Shown piece after piece: positions 43,505 through 51,327 of a stretch of DNA of 64,000 nucleotides (the stretch's first letter is position 1; every line of letters begins with the position of its first letter). The stretch covers positions 1-64,000 of the forward strand of contig JAILOV010000034.1 in the NCBI GenBank assembly GCA_024690605.1. The letters run 5' to 3'. This DNA is from Lachnospiraceae bacterium. Lineage in GTDB: Bacteria; Bacillota; Clostridia; Lachnospirales; Lachnospiraceae. Made by a program: the position numbers and the translations under genes. The notes beneath the pieces are model-generated. The model was not told the DNA's origin and ran no database searches. It saw only the letters and a program-made list of their open reading frames with translations.

Positions 43505-43716
43505 GGCATGTAGTTTATCATCATTGTAAAAGAAATATAAGACTGCCTCCTGATTTCTGTTATTTTTCCCGTATTTCGTAGCATTGTCCGCATGATTGTT
43601 TTGTGCACAGAGCCATTGCTCACGATCAGCAAACTTACAAATTTGTGTATCATCTCCCGCACAGCATGTGGACGGTTGTAGTTCACTTTTTGGCGAATAT
43701 GGTGTAAACTGAACCC
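43505..43716. promoter_or_regulatory. Divergent dacA/trmB control region
   Basis: 212 bp. For dacA (minus): TGATAAACT at 43512-43520, with no good -35. For trmB (plus): see the next entry. Between them TTTTGTGCACA (43599-43609) repeats 11 bp of the palindrome at 41114-41124, followed by a degenerate second arm. No ORF is seen. Confidence 0.5.
43682..43710 (+). promoter_or_regulatory. Promoter of trmB (possible leaderless transcript)
   Basis: TTCACT (43682-43687), 17 bp, TAAACT (43705-43710). The ATG begins at 43717, only 6 nt after the -10, so transcription should start at or next to the start codon. No Shine-Dalgarno. Confidence 0.6.
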
Positions 43717-44415
43717 ATGCGACTCAGAAATGTCAAAGGTGCGAAGGAAGCGGTCGAGGCGAGTCCGTTCTGTGAGAACACGCCGGAGATCAGAAGGGGT
43801 CACTGGCAGGAATTTTTTGGGCGCAGAGGCCCGCTGCATCTGGAGATCGGCTGCGGAAAGGGAAGGTTTCTCGCCGAGATGGCAGAGAGATATCCGGAGA
43901 TCGATTTCCTGGGGATCGAGAAATACACGAGTGTCCTGTACCGCGCCCTGCAGAAACAGGAGGAGCGGCAGCTCCCGAACCTGCGGTTTGCGCGAATGGA
44001 TGCGGAGATCCTGCCGTTAGTGTTCGCGCCCGGGGAAGTGTCGCATATCTATCTGAATTTCTCCGATCCGTGGCCCAAGGAACGGCATGCCGGCAAGCGT
44101 CTGCCGTCGGCGGATTTCCTCAGACGCTATGAGGAGGTCCTTGTGCCGTACGGGCAGGTGGCGTTTAAGACCGACAACGAAGCGCTGTTTGATTTCGCGC
44201 TGTCAGAGCTCGTGAGCGCGGGATGGGAAGCGGGGATCATCAGCCGGGATCTGCACGCGGATGAGGAACTCATGCGGGATAACTGCATGACGGAATATGA
44301 GGAACGCTTTTCGGCGAAGGGCAATCCGATCTTTTATGCGCTGATTCACAAAAAGAAGGGAGAGCAGAGATGGAACATGTGTTTACAACCGCCAATTTCG
44401 AGGAGGAGGTCTTAA
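43717..44415 (+). CDS. trmB: tRNA (guanine-N7)-methyltransferase
   Basis: Methylates G46 of tRNAs using S-adenosylmethionine. Seen: SAM motif LHLEIGCGKGRFLAEMAERYPEIDFLGIEKY, the TrmB signature YLNFSDPWPKERHAGKRL, LVPYGQVAFKTDNEALFDFAL, and the late TEYEERFSAKGNPIFYALIHKKKG. The family normally ends there, but this frame runs 13-15 residues further and overlaps trxA by 46 bp. First gene of trmB-trxA-SH3-murI. Confidence 0.94.
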   Translation: MRLRNVKGAKEAVEASPFCENTPEIRRGHWQEFFGRRGPLHLEIGCGKGRFLAEMAERYPEIDFLGIEKYTSVLYRALQKQEERQLPNLRFARMDAEILPLVFAPGEVSHIYLNFSDPWPKERHAGKRLPSADFLRRYEEVLVPYGQVAFKTDNEALFDFALSELVSAGWEAGIISRDLHADEELMRDNCMTEYEERFSAKGNPIFYALIHKKKGEQRWNMCLQPPISRRRS

Positions 44416-44690
44416 AGAGCGAACTGCCTGTTCTTGTGGACTTTTATGCCGACTGGTGCGGCCCCTGCAAGATGATGTCGCCGGTGGTGACCGAGGTAGC
44501 CAGGGACTATGACGGCGAACTCAAGGTCGGCAAATGCAACGTGGATGAGAACCCGGATATCGCGCAGAAATACGGCGTGATGTCGATCCCGAATTTCATT
44601 TTCTTCAAAAAAGGTGAGGTGGCGGATTCCCTTCTCGGCGCGGTGCCGAAAGGCAAGTTTACGGCGGCGATCGATCGGGTGCTGGCCTGA
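44370..44690 (+). CDS. trxA: Thioredoxin
   Basis: Disulfide reductase, 106 aa, cytoplasmic. Active site WCGPC (Cys30, Cys33), followed by the usual VDENPDIAQKYGVMSIPNFIFFKKGE with the cis-Pro. GGAGAG lies upstream of ATG 44370 inside the end of trmB, so translation is coupled to it. Electrons would come from a thioredoxin reductase not in this window. Confidence 0.96.
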   Translation: MEHVFTTANFEEEVLKSELPVLVDFYADWCGPCKMMSPVVTEVARDYDGELKVGKCNVDENPDIAQKYGVMSIPNFIFFKKGEVADSLLGAVPKGKFTAAIDRVLA

Positions 44691-44710
44691 GGGATTCCGG
44701 GCAACAGGGT

Positions 44711-45580
44711 ATGGCAGAAAAGATCTACAACATCGGTGATTATCGGAAAGGGGATTCCGGTGTGAGCGGCGACACGGTCGACCGTATCACGATCGAGGAT
44801 CCTCTGGATTTCCTTGACGCGTCCGAGAAGGAGGCCTATATCCGGCAGCGTCACAAGGAGGAGGATGACAGGATCCGGCGCCGGGAGGCGGCGGAAAAGG
44901 AGTCCTCCGCGGCGGCAAGGGAGCTTTCCGACGGCGAGCGCAGGAGGATCAAGCGCGAGACAGACGACCCGCTGGAGGAGCGGCCGGCGCGCAGGCACCG
45001 GAAGGATCCCTACGAGGAAGAGGACCGCAGAGAGCGGGAAGAGCGAAGGCGCCGCCGCAGGGAAGACTACGACGAAGATCCCGACGAGGATGAGGACATC
45101 GAGGAGGACGACGAGGAAGAGGATGATGAGGATGACGGCAGCCGCGGCATTCTGATCGCAGCGGGGATCCTGGGCATCCTGATCGTGCTCGTCGTTGTGT
45201 TCATGCTCTGGATGCGTTTTTTCATGCCGGTTCCCGAGGAGCCGGAGGCGGAGGAGCGTGCGATCCAGGCGGCGCAGACAGAAGAGCAGCAGGCGCCGGC
45301 AAATGAGATCGATGAGACGGCGGATCTGGCGGATCTCTACGCGATGCTTCCGGACGGCTATGAAAAGACCGATGAAACGGTGATCGTGACGGCAGAGCGG
45401 GGACTGAACCTCCGGTCGACGCCGGACAGCACCTCCAACGATAATGTTGTCACGCAGGCGGCCAAAGATTCCCGCCTGACCCGTATCGCGGAGAATCCTT
45501 CCCAGGGCTGGTCGGTTGTCCTTGTGCAGGGGCAGTCGCAGCCGCTGTACTGCTACAGCAAATATGTGAGAGCGGAATAA
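44711..45580 (+). CDS. Single-pass membrane protein with highly charged cytoplasmic region and C-terminal SH3b-like domain
   Basis: 289 aa. Residues about 40-145 are almost entirely charged: a mixed KR/E block, then RREERRRRRRE, then an unbroken acidic run (DEDPDEDEDIEEDDEEEDDEDD). Membrane helix about 146-170. Outside, about 225-289, a bacterial SH3-like domain (VTAERGLNLRSTPDSTSNDNVV...GWSVVLVQ...YCYSKYV) of the kind that binds cell-wall material. It lies next to murI (stop immediately before its ATG), suggesting an envelope role. Product and partner unknown. Confidence 0.85.
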   Translation: MAEKIYNIGDYRKGDSGVSGDTVDRITIEDPLDFLDASEKEAYIRQRHKEEDDRIRRREAAEKESSAAARELSDGERRRIKRETDDPLEERPARRHRKDPYEEEDRREREERRRRRREDYDEDPDEDEDIEEDDEEEDDEDDGSRGILIAAGILGILIVLVVVFMLWMRFFMPVPEEPEAEERAIQAAQTEEQQAPANEIDETADLADLYAMLPDGYEKTDETVIVTAERGLNLRSTPDSTSNDNVVTQAAKDSRLTRIAENPSQGWSVVLVQGQSQPLYCYSKYVRAE

Positions 45581-46402
45581 ATGAAGATCGGGTTCTTTGA
45601 TTCCGGCATCGGCGGTGTGAGCGTGCTGGCGGAGGCGATGGAAATGCTTCCGGATCAGGACTATCTGTTCTATGCCGATGTCGATCATGTGCCCTACGGG
45701 GAAAAAACGGAGGAGGAGATCGCGCATTACGCCACGGAAAATGCGCGTTTTTTGTTATCCGAAGGCGCGCAGGCGATCGTGGTCGCGTGCAATACGGCGA
45801 CGGCTGTAGCGATCCGGGCGCTCCGGGAGGAGATGCCGGTGCCGGTGATCGGCATGGAACCGGCGGTAAAGCCTGCAGTGGAACTGGTCGAGCACAGCGG
45901 GGATACCGGAGAGAGCAGAAAGCGGGTGCTGGTTGCCGCGACCCCCGTGACGCTGCGGGAATCGAAGCTCAGGGATCTGATCGACCGCGTGGACAGAATG
46001 CACCGCGTGGATCTCATCCCGCTTCCGGGACTGGTCATGCTGGCGGAAAAAGAGCAGTTTGATGATGCGGAGACAGACAGATATCTGACGGAGGCGCTGT
46101 CGGATGTGGATCCTTCGGCGTATTCCGCTTTTGTCATGGGATGCACCCATTTCACCTATTTCCGGCCGCTGTTTCGCAGGCATTTCGGCGAAGCGGTCAG
46201 TCTGATCGACGGTAATGCGGGGACCGTCAGGCGTCTGGCGGATGTGCTGGGACTGCGGCCTGCCGCCCCGGAACGGAGCGCGGACAGCATGAAGGTGGGA
46301 TCCGTTTCCTGGTATCTGTCGGGACGCAGGGTGACGGATGAAGAGAAGATCGCGTATTTCGGGCGTCTGCTGCGACGGACGCAGGAGATCAGAAATATTT
46401 GA
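45581..46402 (+). CDS. murI: Glutamate racemase
   Basis: Makes D-glutamate for peptidoglycan. 273 aa. Two catalytic cysteines are visible, in IVVACNTAT (Cys70) and FVMGCTHF (Cys188), with the N-terminal IGFFDSGIGGVSVL and DVDHVPYGEKT motifs. Its ATG directly follows the stop of the SH3 protein gene. No terminator is seen before the nrdD promoter. Confidence 0.95.
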   Translation: MKIGFFDSGIGGVSVLAEAMEMLPDQDYLFYADVDHVPYGEKTEEEIAHYATENARFLLSEGAQAIVVACNTATAVAIRALREEMPVPVIGMEPAVKPAVELVEHSGDTGESRKRVLVAATPVTLRESKLRDLIDRVDRMHRVDLIPLPGLVMLAEKEQFDDAETDRYLTEALSDVDPSAYSAFVMGCTHFTYFRPLFRRHFGEAVSLIDGNAGTVRRLADVLGLRPAAPERSADSMKVGSVSWYLSGRRVTDEEKIAYFGRLLRRTQEIRNI

Positions 46403-46411
46403 AATTCATGC

Positions 46412-46440
46412 TTGCAATTCTTTTCTCTCTGCTGTAAACT
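46412..46440 (+). promoter_or_regulatory. Promoter of nrdDG
   Basis: TTGCAA (46412-46417), 17 bp, TAAACT (46435-46440). Start point near 46447. Confidence 0.75.
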
Positions 46441-46451
46441 CATGAATCAAG

Positions 46452-46498
46452 ACACAATATATTGTGGTCGAGAAAAAGAAACACACATGATATGGTTG
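46452..46498. promoter_or_regulatory. Tandem NrdR-box-like sites
   Basis: ACACAATATATTGTGG (46452-46467) fits the NrdR consensus ACACWATATATWGTGT at 15 of 16 positions. A weaker copy, ACACATGATATGGTTG (46483-46498, 11 of 16), lies exactly 31 bp on, the spacing usual for paired NrdR boxes. Both are downstream of the predicted start point, suited to repression. Confidence 0.8.
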
Positions 46499-46567
46499 AA
46501 ATGATTGTCTGATGCGGCTTTGCGCAAACACAGACGCGGGAAGACGGCGTAACACGGGGAGGTTGTT

Positions 46568-48739
46568 TTGAAGATCATTAAGAGAAGCGGCAAAGAGGTA
46601 CCTTTTGACGGCGAAAAGATCGTCGCCGCCATCGTGAAGGCGAACCGGGAGGTCACGGATGACAAGCAGCTTTCCGACGCGCAGATCCGCGGCGTCGCGG
46701 AGCAGGTCGAGGGGAACTGCCGGAATCTGACGCGCGCGGCCAATGTCGAGGAGATCCAGGACATGGTGGAAAACGGACTGATGCAGTCCGGGCATTTTGA
46801 TGTCGCGCGCAAATACATCACCTACCGCTATCAGCACAACCAGAACCGTCAGAACAACACGACCGACAAGCAGATCATGGCGATCATCGAGCGCAGCAAC
46901 GAGGAGGTCCGTCAGGAGAATTCCAACAAGAATCCCACCGTCAACAGCGTGCAGCGCGATTACATGGCCGGCGAGGTGAGCAAGGACATCACGCGCCGTT
47001 TCCTCCTGCCGCCGGATATCGTGCGCGCGCACGAGGAGGGTGTCATCCATTTCCATGACAGCGATTATTTCGCGCAGCACATGCACAACTGCTGTCTGGT
47101 CAATCTCGAGGATATGCTGCAGAACGGCACGGTCATCAGCGAGACGATGATCGAACGCCCCAGGAGCTTCTACACGGCCTGTAACATCGCCACGCAGGCG
47201 ATCGCGCAGATCGCGAGCTCGCAGTATGGCGGGCAGAGCATCACGCTCTCGCATCTGGTGCCGTTTGTCGACGTGAGCAGACAGAAGCTCCGGGAAGAAG
47301 TGCGACAGGAATTTGTCGCTGCCGGCATCGCGGCGAGCAGTGATCAGATCCGCGAGGTCGCGGAACTGCGCCTCAGGGAAGAGGTCCGGCACGGCGTGCA
47401 GGTCATCCAGTATCAGGTGATCACACTGATGACGACCAACGGACAGGCCCCCTTTATCACGGTCTACATGTATCTGGATGAGGTGCCGGAGGGCCAGACG
47501 AGAGAGGATCTGGCGATGGTGATCGAGGAAATGCTGCATCAGCGGATCCTCGGCGTCAAGAACGAGAAGGGCGTCTATATCACACCCGCGTTCCCGAAAC
47601 TGATCTATGTGCTCGACGAAGATAACATCCGGCCGGACAGCAAATACTGGTATCTGACGCGCCTGGCCGCCAAGTGCACGGCTAAGCGCATGGTGCCGGA
47701 TTATATCTCCGCGAAGAAGATGCGCGAATACAAGCACGGGGATGTCTATCCGTGCATGGGCTGCCGCTCCTTCCTCACGCCCGATACCGAGGGTCTGGGC
47801 GAGCACGGCGAGCACAAGTACTACGGCCGCTTCAATCAGGGTGTGGTGACGATCAATCTGGTCGACGTCGCCTGCTCGTCGGGCAGGGATGAAAAGAAAT
47901 TCTGGGAGCTGATGGATGAGCGGACGGAGCTGTGCCGCCGCGCGCTGATGGCCAGGCACAAGAGACTTCTCGGCACGCCTTCCGATGTGGCACCGGTTCT
48001 CTGGCAGTTCGGTGCGCTTGCACGCCTGAAGAAGGGCGAGGTGATCGACAAGCTGCTGTTCAACAACTATTCGACGATCTCTCTGGGCTATGCCGGTCTG
48101 TGTGAATGCACGAAATACATGAAGGGCGTCACCCACACCGATCCGGAAGGCAAGGGGTTTGCGCTCAGTGTCATGCAGTATCTCAATGACAAGTGCGCGG
48201 CCTGGCGTGCGGAGACCAACATCTCCTTCAGTCTGTACGGGACGCCGCTGGAATCCACGACCTACAAATTCGCGAAGTGCCTGCAGAAGCGTTTCGGGAT
48301 CATTGAGGGCGTGACCGACAAGAACTACATCACCAACAGTTATCATGTACATGTGACCGAGAAGATCGACGCCTTCACCAAACTGAAATTCGAATCGGAG
48401 TTCCAGGCGCTCTCGCCCGGCGGCGCGATCAGCTATGTCGAGGTGCCGGACATGTCGGACAACATTGACGCGGTCCTCTCCGTCATCCAGTACATCTATG
48501 ACAACATCATGTACGCGGAGCTCAATACCAAATCGGATTTCTGCCAGAAATGCGGCTATGAAGGTGAGATCAGCATCGTCAACGACAAGGACGGGAAGCT
48601 CGTCTGGGAATGCCCCAACTGCGGGAATCACGATCAGAACACGATGAACGTCGCCAGACGCACCTGCGGCTACATCGGTACGCAGTACTGGAACCAGGGG
48701 CGGACACAGGAAATCAAGGAGAGAGTGCTGCATCTGTGA
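46568..48739 (+). CDS. nrdD: Anaerobic (class III) ribonucleoside-triphosphate reductase
   Basis: Reduces NTPs to dNTPs with a glycyl radical, so active only without oxygen. 723 aa. ATP-cone regulatory domain at about 1-92 (IIKRSGKEVPFDGEKIVAAI), the large barrel, a C-terminal zinc site (CQKCGY...CPNCGN), and the radical loop RRTCGYIG with Gly701. The start is TTG 46568, 5 nt after GGGGAGG. Activated by the NrdG encoded next. The opposite-strand 775-aa ORF is a shadow. Confidence 0.97.
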   Translation: MKIIKRSGKEVPFDGEKIVAAIVKANREVTDDKQLSDAQIRGVAEQVEGNCRNLTRAANVEEIQDMVENGLMQSGHFDVARKYITYRYQHNQNRQNNTTDKQIMAIIERSNEEVRQENSNKNPTVNSVQRDYMAGEVSKDITRRFLLPPDIVRAHEEGVIHFHDSDYFAQHMHNCCLVNLEDMLQNGTVISETMIERPRSFYTACNIATQAIAQIASSQYGGQSITLSHLVPFVDVSRQKLREEVRQEFVAAGIAASSDQIREVAELRLREEVRHGVQVIQYQVITLMTTNGQAPFITVYMYLDEVPEGQTREDLAMVIEEMLHQRILGVKNEKGVYITPAFPKLIYVLDEDNIRPDSKYWYLTRLAAKCTAKRMVPDYISAKKMREYKHGDVYPCMGCRSFLTPDTEGLGEHGEHKYYGRFNQGVVTINLVDVACSSGRDEKKFWELMDERTELCRRALMARHKRLLGTPSDVAPVLWQFGALARLKKGEVIDKLLFNNYSTISLGYAGLCECTKYMKGVTHTDPEGKGFALSVMQYLNDKCAAWRAETNISFSLYGTPLESTTYKFAKCLQKRFGIIEGVTDKNYITNSYHVHVTEKIDAFTKLKFESEFQALSPGGAISYVEVPDMSDNIDAVLSVIQYIYDNIMYAELNTKSDFCQKCGYEGEISIVNDKDGKLVWECPNCGNHDQNTMNVARRTCGYIGTQYWNQGRTQEIKERVLHL

Positions 48740-49263
48740 ATGTTGCGGAGATCAAATACAATGACATCGCAAACGGGCTGGGCGTACGCACCAGCCTTTT
48801 TGTGAGCGGCTGTACGCATTGCTGCAAAGGCTGCTTCAATGAGATCGCGTGGGATTTTGCCTACGGGGAACCTTTTTCCGACGAGATCGCGGATCGGCTG
48901 ATCGAGGCGACGCGCCCCGGATACATACGGGGACTGTCGCTCCTCGGCGGCGAACCGATGGAACCGGTCAATCAGGAAGCGCTTCTGCCGTTTCTTCAAC
49001 GGTTTCACGCACAACTCCCGGACAAGGACATCTGGTGCTACACGGGCTACACGCTGGAGACGGATCTGCTCGCGGCGGACGGCCGGGCGAGATGCGCATC
49101 CACGGACGGGATGCTCGCCCTGATCGATGTGCTGGTCGACGGGGAGTTTGTGCTCGAACAGAAGAGTCTGATGCTCAAGTTCCGTGGTTCGGCGAACCAG
49201 CGGCTGATCGACCTGAAGGCTACCCTTGCGGCCGGGAGTGTGGTAGACTACCAGTACCAGTAA
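48736..49263 (+). CDS. nrdG: Anaerobic ribonucleotide reductase activating protein (radical SAM)
   Basis: Installs the glycyl radical on NrdD using S-adenosylmethionine and a 4Fe-4S cluster. 175 aa. The cluster motif is C26-x3-C30-x2-C33 in SGCTHCCKGCFN, followed by LSLLGGEPMEP and WCYTGYTLE. GTG 48736 overlaps the nrdD stop (GTGA), giving translational coupling. The longer track ORF (48610) runs through nrdD and is rejected. Confidence 0.95.
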   Translation: MNVAEIKYNDIANGLGVRTSLFVSGCTHCCKGCFNEIAWDFAYGEPFSDEIADRLIEATRPGYIRGLSLLGGEPMEPVNQEALLPFLQRFHAQLPDKDIWCYTGYTLETDLLAADGRARCASTDGMLALIDVLVDGEFVLEQKSLMLKFRGSANQRLIDLKATLAAGSVVDYQYQ

Positions 49264-49282
49264 ACAAGGGGAGGCACTCTTT

Positions 49283-50332
49283 ATGCCGCAACATATCATC
49301 CGCAGGGATCTTTCCACATTGGGCTTTTTTCTTATCCTCGCCATTGTGATCGCGAATCTTGCGTCCATATTGTTTTACGCGATCGCCGGGATTGTTGTCG
49401 ATCGGGAATTGGGCGTCCTGGATTTTCTGATCATCAATGCCGCGTCGAACTATGCGGTCGCGCTGCCGTCGGCGGGATGGCTGATCAGAAGATCAATCCC
49501 CACGATCGCGGTGCGGCAGGGACAGCCGGGCTGGTATGAGCAGAGTGCCGCATCCCCTTCCGATCCCCCGTCCGCAGGCGAGATCCCGTTCCGTGTCCGC
49601 GATATCATTGCTTTCATACCGATGATCGCGTTTTTCATGATCAGCGGTGATCTGATCGGCACCGGCATCGCGATCCTGCTCGGGGATACGGCGGGGGTTG
49701 ATGCCATCAATTCGCAGGTGATGGAACTGCTGTCCGGAAATATCTGGATGACGATCCTGTTTGTCGTGATCATCGCACCGGTCGCCGAGGAACTGTTTTT
49801 CCGCAAGCTCCTGATCGATCAGCTGTCCCCGCTGGGGAGAGCAGGTGCGGTGTTTGTTTCGGCGTTCACCTTTGCTCTGTTTCATCAGAATTTTTTTCAG
49901 TTTTTCTACGTGCTGTTCATCGGCGCGCTGTTCGCACAGATTTATATCAGAACGGAAAAGATCCGTTACACGATCCTGCTGCACATGGGGATCAATCTTT
50001 ACGGAGGCGTTTTTCTGCCGCGTGTCACCGGGGATCTCGCCGAGGCGATCCCTTCCGGATTCTCCGCGGATGATCCGGCGGCCGTCCTGCGCTTTGCGCA
50101 GGAGCATGCGGGGGGAATGCTCTTTGTCCTGTGCTTCTATCTGGTCGGACTGATCGGGATGATCCTTTTTTTTATCTATCTCGCACAGGGAAGATTCCGG
50201 CTGTCCGAGAGACCCGGCACCGCCTCCCGCGGGGACTTTCTGAGTGCCTGTTTCACTGCGCCCGGGCAGATCGTTTATTTTGTCATCTGTCTGGGCGTTG
50301 CGATCTATCTGCTTATCACCGGCAGTCTGTAA
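49283..50332 (+). CDS. CPBP-family intramembrane metalloprotease (CAAX-like)
   Basis: 349 aa with about eight membrane segments. The Abi/CPBP motifs are present: EELFFRKLL (EExxxR), FALFHQNFFQFFYVLFIGALFA (FxxxH) and LLHMGIN (HxxxN). Such proteins are glutamate-type membrane proteases linked to bacteriocin self-immunity or protein processing; the substrate here is unknown. It follows nrdG by 19 bp and precedes a LysR regulator by 15 bp. Confidence 0.88.
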   Translation: MPQHIIRRDLSTLGFFLILAIVIANLASILFYAIAGIVVDRELGVLDFLIINAASNYAVALPSAGWLIRRSIPTIAVRQGQPGWYEQSAASPSDPPSAGEIPFRVRDIIAFIPMIAFFMISGDLIGTGIAILLGDTAGVDAINSQVMELLSGNIWMTILFVVIIAPVAEELFFRKLLIDQLSPLGRAGAVFVSAFTFALFHQNFFQFFYVLFIGALFAQIYIRTEKIRYTILLHMGINLYGGVFLPRVTGDLAEAIPSGFSADDPAAVLRFAQEHAGGMLFVLCFYLVGLIGMILFFIYLAQGRFRLSERPGTASRGDFLSACFTAPGQIVYFVICLGVAIYLLITGSL

Positions 50333-50347
50333 AAGAGGAGATGTGAC

Positions 50348-51253
50348 ATGACGCTGCAGCAGCTCAGATATGCGATCGCGGTCGCGGACAACCGGTCGAT
50401 CAACAAGGCGGCCAAGGACTATTATCTTTCGCAGCCGGCACTTTCCGGTGCCCTGCATGAGCTGGAGAAGGAACTCTCCATGACGCTCTTCACGCGCACA
50501 AACCGCGGCGCGGAACCGACGCCCGAGGGGGCGGAATTTCTGGCCTATGCCAGACAGCTTCTCGACGAGGCCGATCTGATCGAGGACCGCTTCATCCGCG
50601 GCAAAGCGCGGGAAAAGTTCAGCGTATCGACCCAGCACTACACGTTTGCCGTCAGATCTTTTATGGATCTGATCCGGAGTGAGGGAACGGAGCTTTATGA
50701 TTTCGCGATCTCGGAGACCCGCACGGCCGATGTGCTCATGGATGTGAAGACCCTGAAGAGTGAGCTCGGGATCCTCTATCTGGACTCCTTTAACCGCGAG
50801 ATCCTGCTTCGCCGCATGAAGGAGGATCAGCTGGTCTTCTCTCCGCTGTTCTCCTGTCACGTCTATGTCTATCTCTCCGCCGGTCATCCGCTGGCGAAGA
50901 AGAAACGCGTGAAAGCCGGAGATCTGGCACCCTACACCTTTCTCACCTTTGACCAGGGGGCGAACAGTCTGCTCTACTATTCCGAGGAGGTGCACACGGA
51001 CACGACGAGCGATCGTATCATCCGCGTCAACGACCGGGCGACGATGCTCAACATGATGATCGGTATCAACGGCTACACGCTCTGTTCCGGCATTATCTGC
51101 GAGGATCTGAACGGCGATCATTACCGGGCGGTTCCGCTGGACACAAAAGAACTCATGACGATCGGCGTGGTGCAGCGGGCGCACGCGGCCCCGTCGAAGC
51201 TGGCACAGCGCTATGTCGAGATCCTCAAAGACTATGAAAACATGGTGCTTTGA
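50348..51253 (+). CDS. LysR-family transcriptional regulator
   Basis: 301 aa. N-terminal winged helix-turn-helix about 1-60 (MTLQQLRYAIAVADNRSINKAAKDYYLSQPALSGALHELEKEL) and a C-terminal periplasmic-binding-like effector domain. GAGGAG precedes the ATG. Unlike most LysR genes it is not divergent from a target but sits at the end of the nrdDG-CPBP run, so its target cannot be inferred. Confidence 0.93.
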   Translation: MTLQQLRYAIAVADNRSINKAAKDYYLSQPALSGALHELEKELSMTLFTRTNRGAEPTPEGAEFLAYARQLLDEADLIEDRFIRGKAREKFSVSTQHYTFAVRSFMDLIRSEGTELYDFAISETRTADVLMDVKTLKSELGILYLDSFNREILLRRMKEDQLVFSPLFSCHVYVYLSAGHPLAKKKRVKAGDLAPYTFLTFDQGANSLLYYSEEVHTDTTSDRIIRVNDRATMLNMMIGINGYTLCSGIICEDLNGDHYRAVPLDTKELMTIGVVQRAHAAPSKLAQRYVEILKDYENMVL

Positions 51254-51261
51254 GGTTGTTG

Positions 51262-51290
51262 TTGTGGAAGAGCGGCGAAAGGGTTATAAT
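51262..51290 (+). promoter_or_regulatory. Promoter of proS
   Basis: TTGTGG (51262-51267), 17 bp, consensus TATAAT (51285-51290). It lies just after the LysR stop. Confidence 0.8.
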
Positions 51291-51327
51291 TCTTTTGCCG
51301 AAAATCCGGCGGAGGGAGTGAAGAAAC

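Noticed and set aside
44507-45727. 406-aa minus-strand ORF with apparent hydrophobic stretches
   Set aside because: Complement of the charged repeats in the SH3 protein. Glu/Asp codons read backwards as Leu/Phe/Ile/Val, mimicking membrane segments.
46406-48733. 775-aa minus-strand ORF over nrdD
   Set aside because: Exact antisense of nrdD with His/Arg/Asp-rich shadow composition and no recognisable domain.
48610-48735. N-terminal extension of NrdG
   Set aside because: Runs inside nrdD out of frame. NrdG similarity begins at GTG 48736.
49283-50332. CPBP protease as part of a bacteriocin immunity cluster
   Set aside because: No small leader-peptide gene, radical SAM maturase other than NrdG, or exporter is adjacent.
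50348-51253. LysR regulator as the binder of the ATTGCACAAT motif
   Set aside because: LysR sites follow a T-N11-A pattern. The gene is not near either motif and nothing in the sequence links them.
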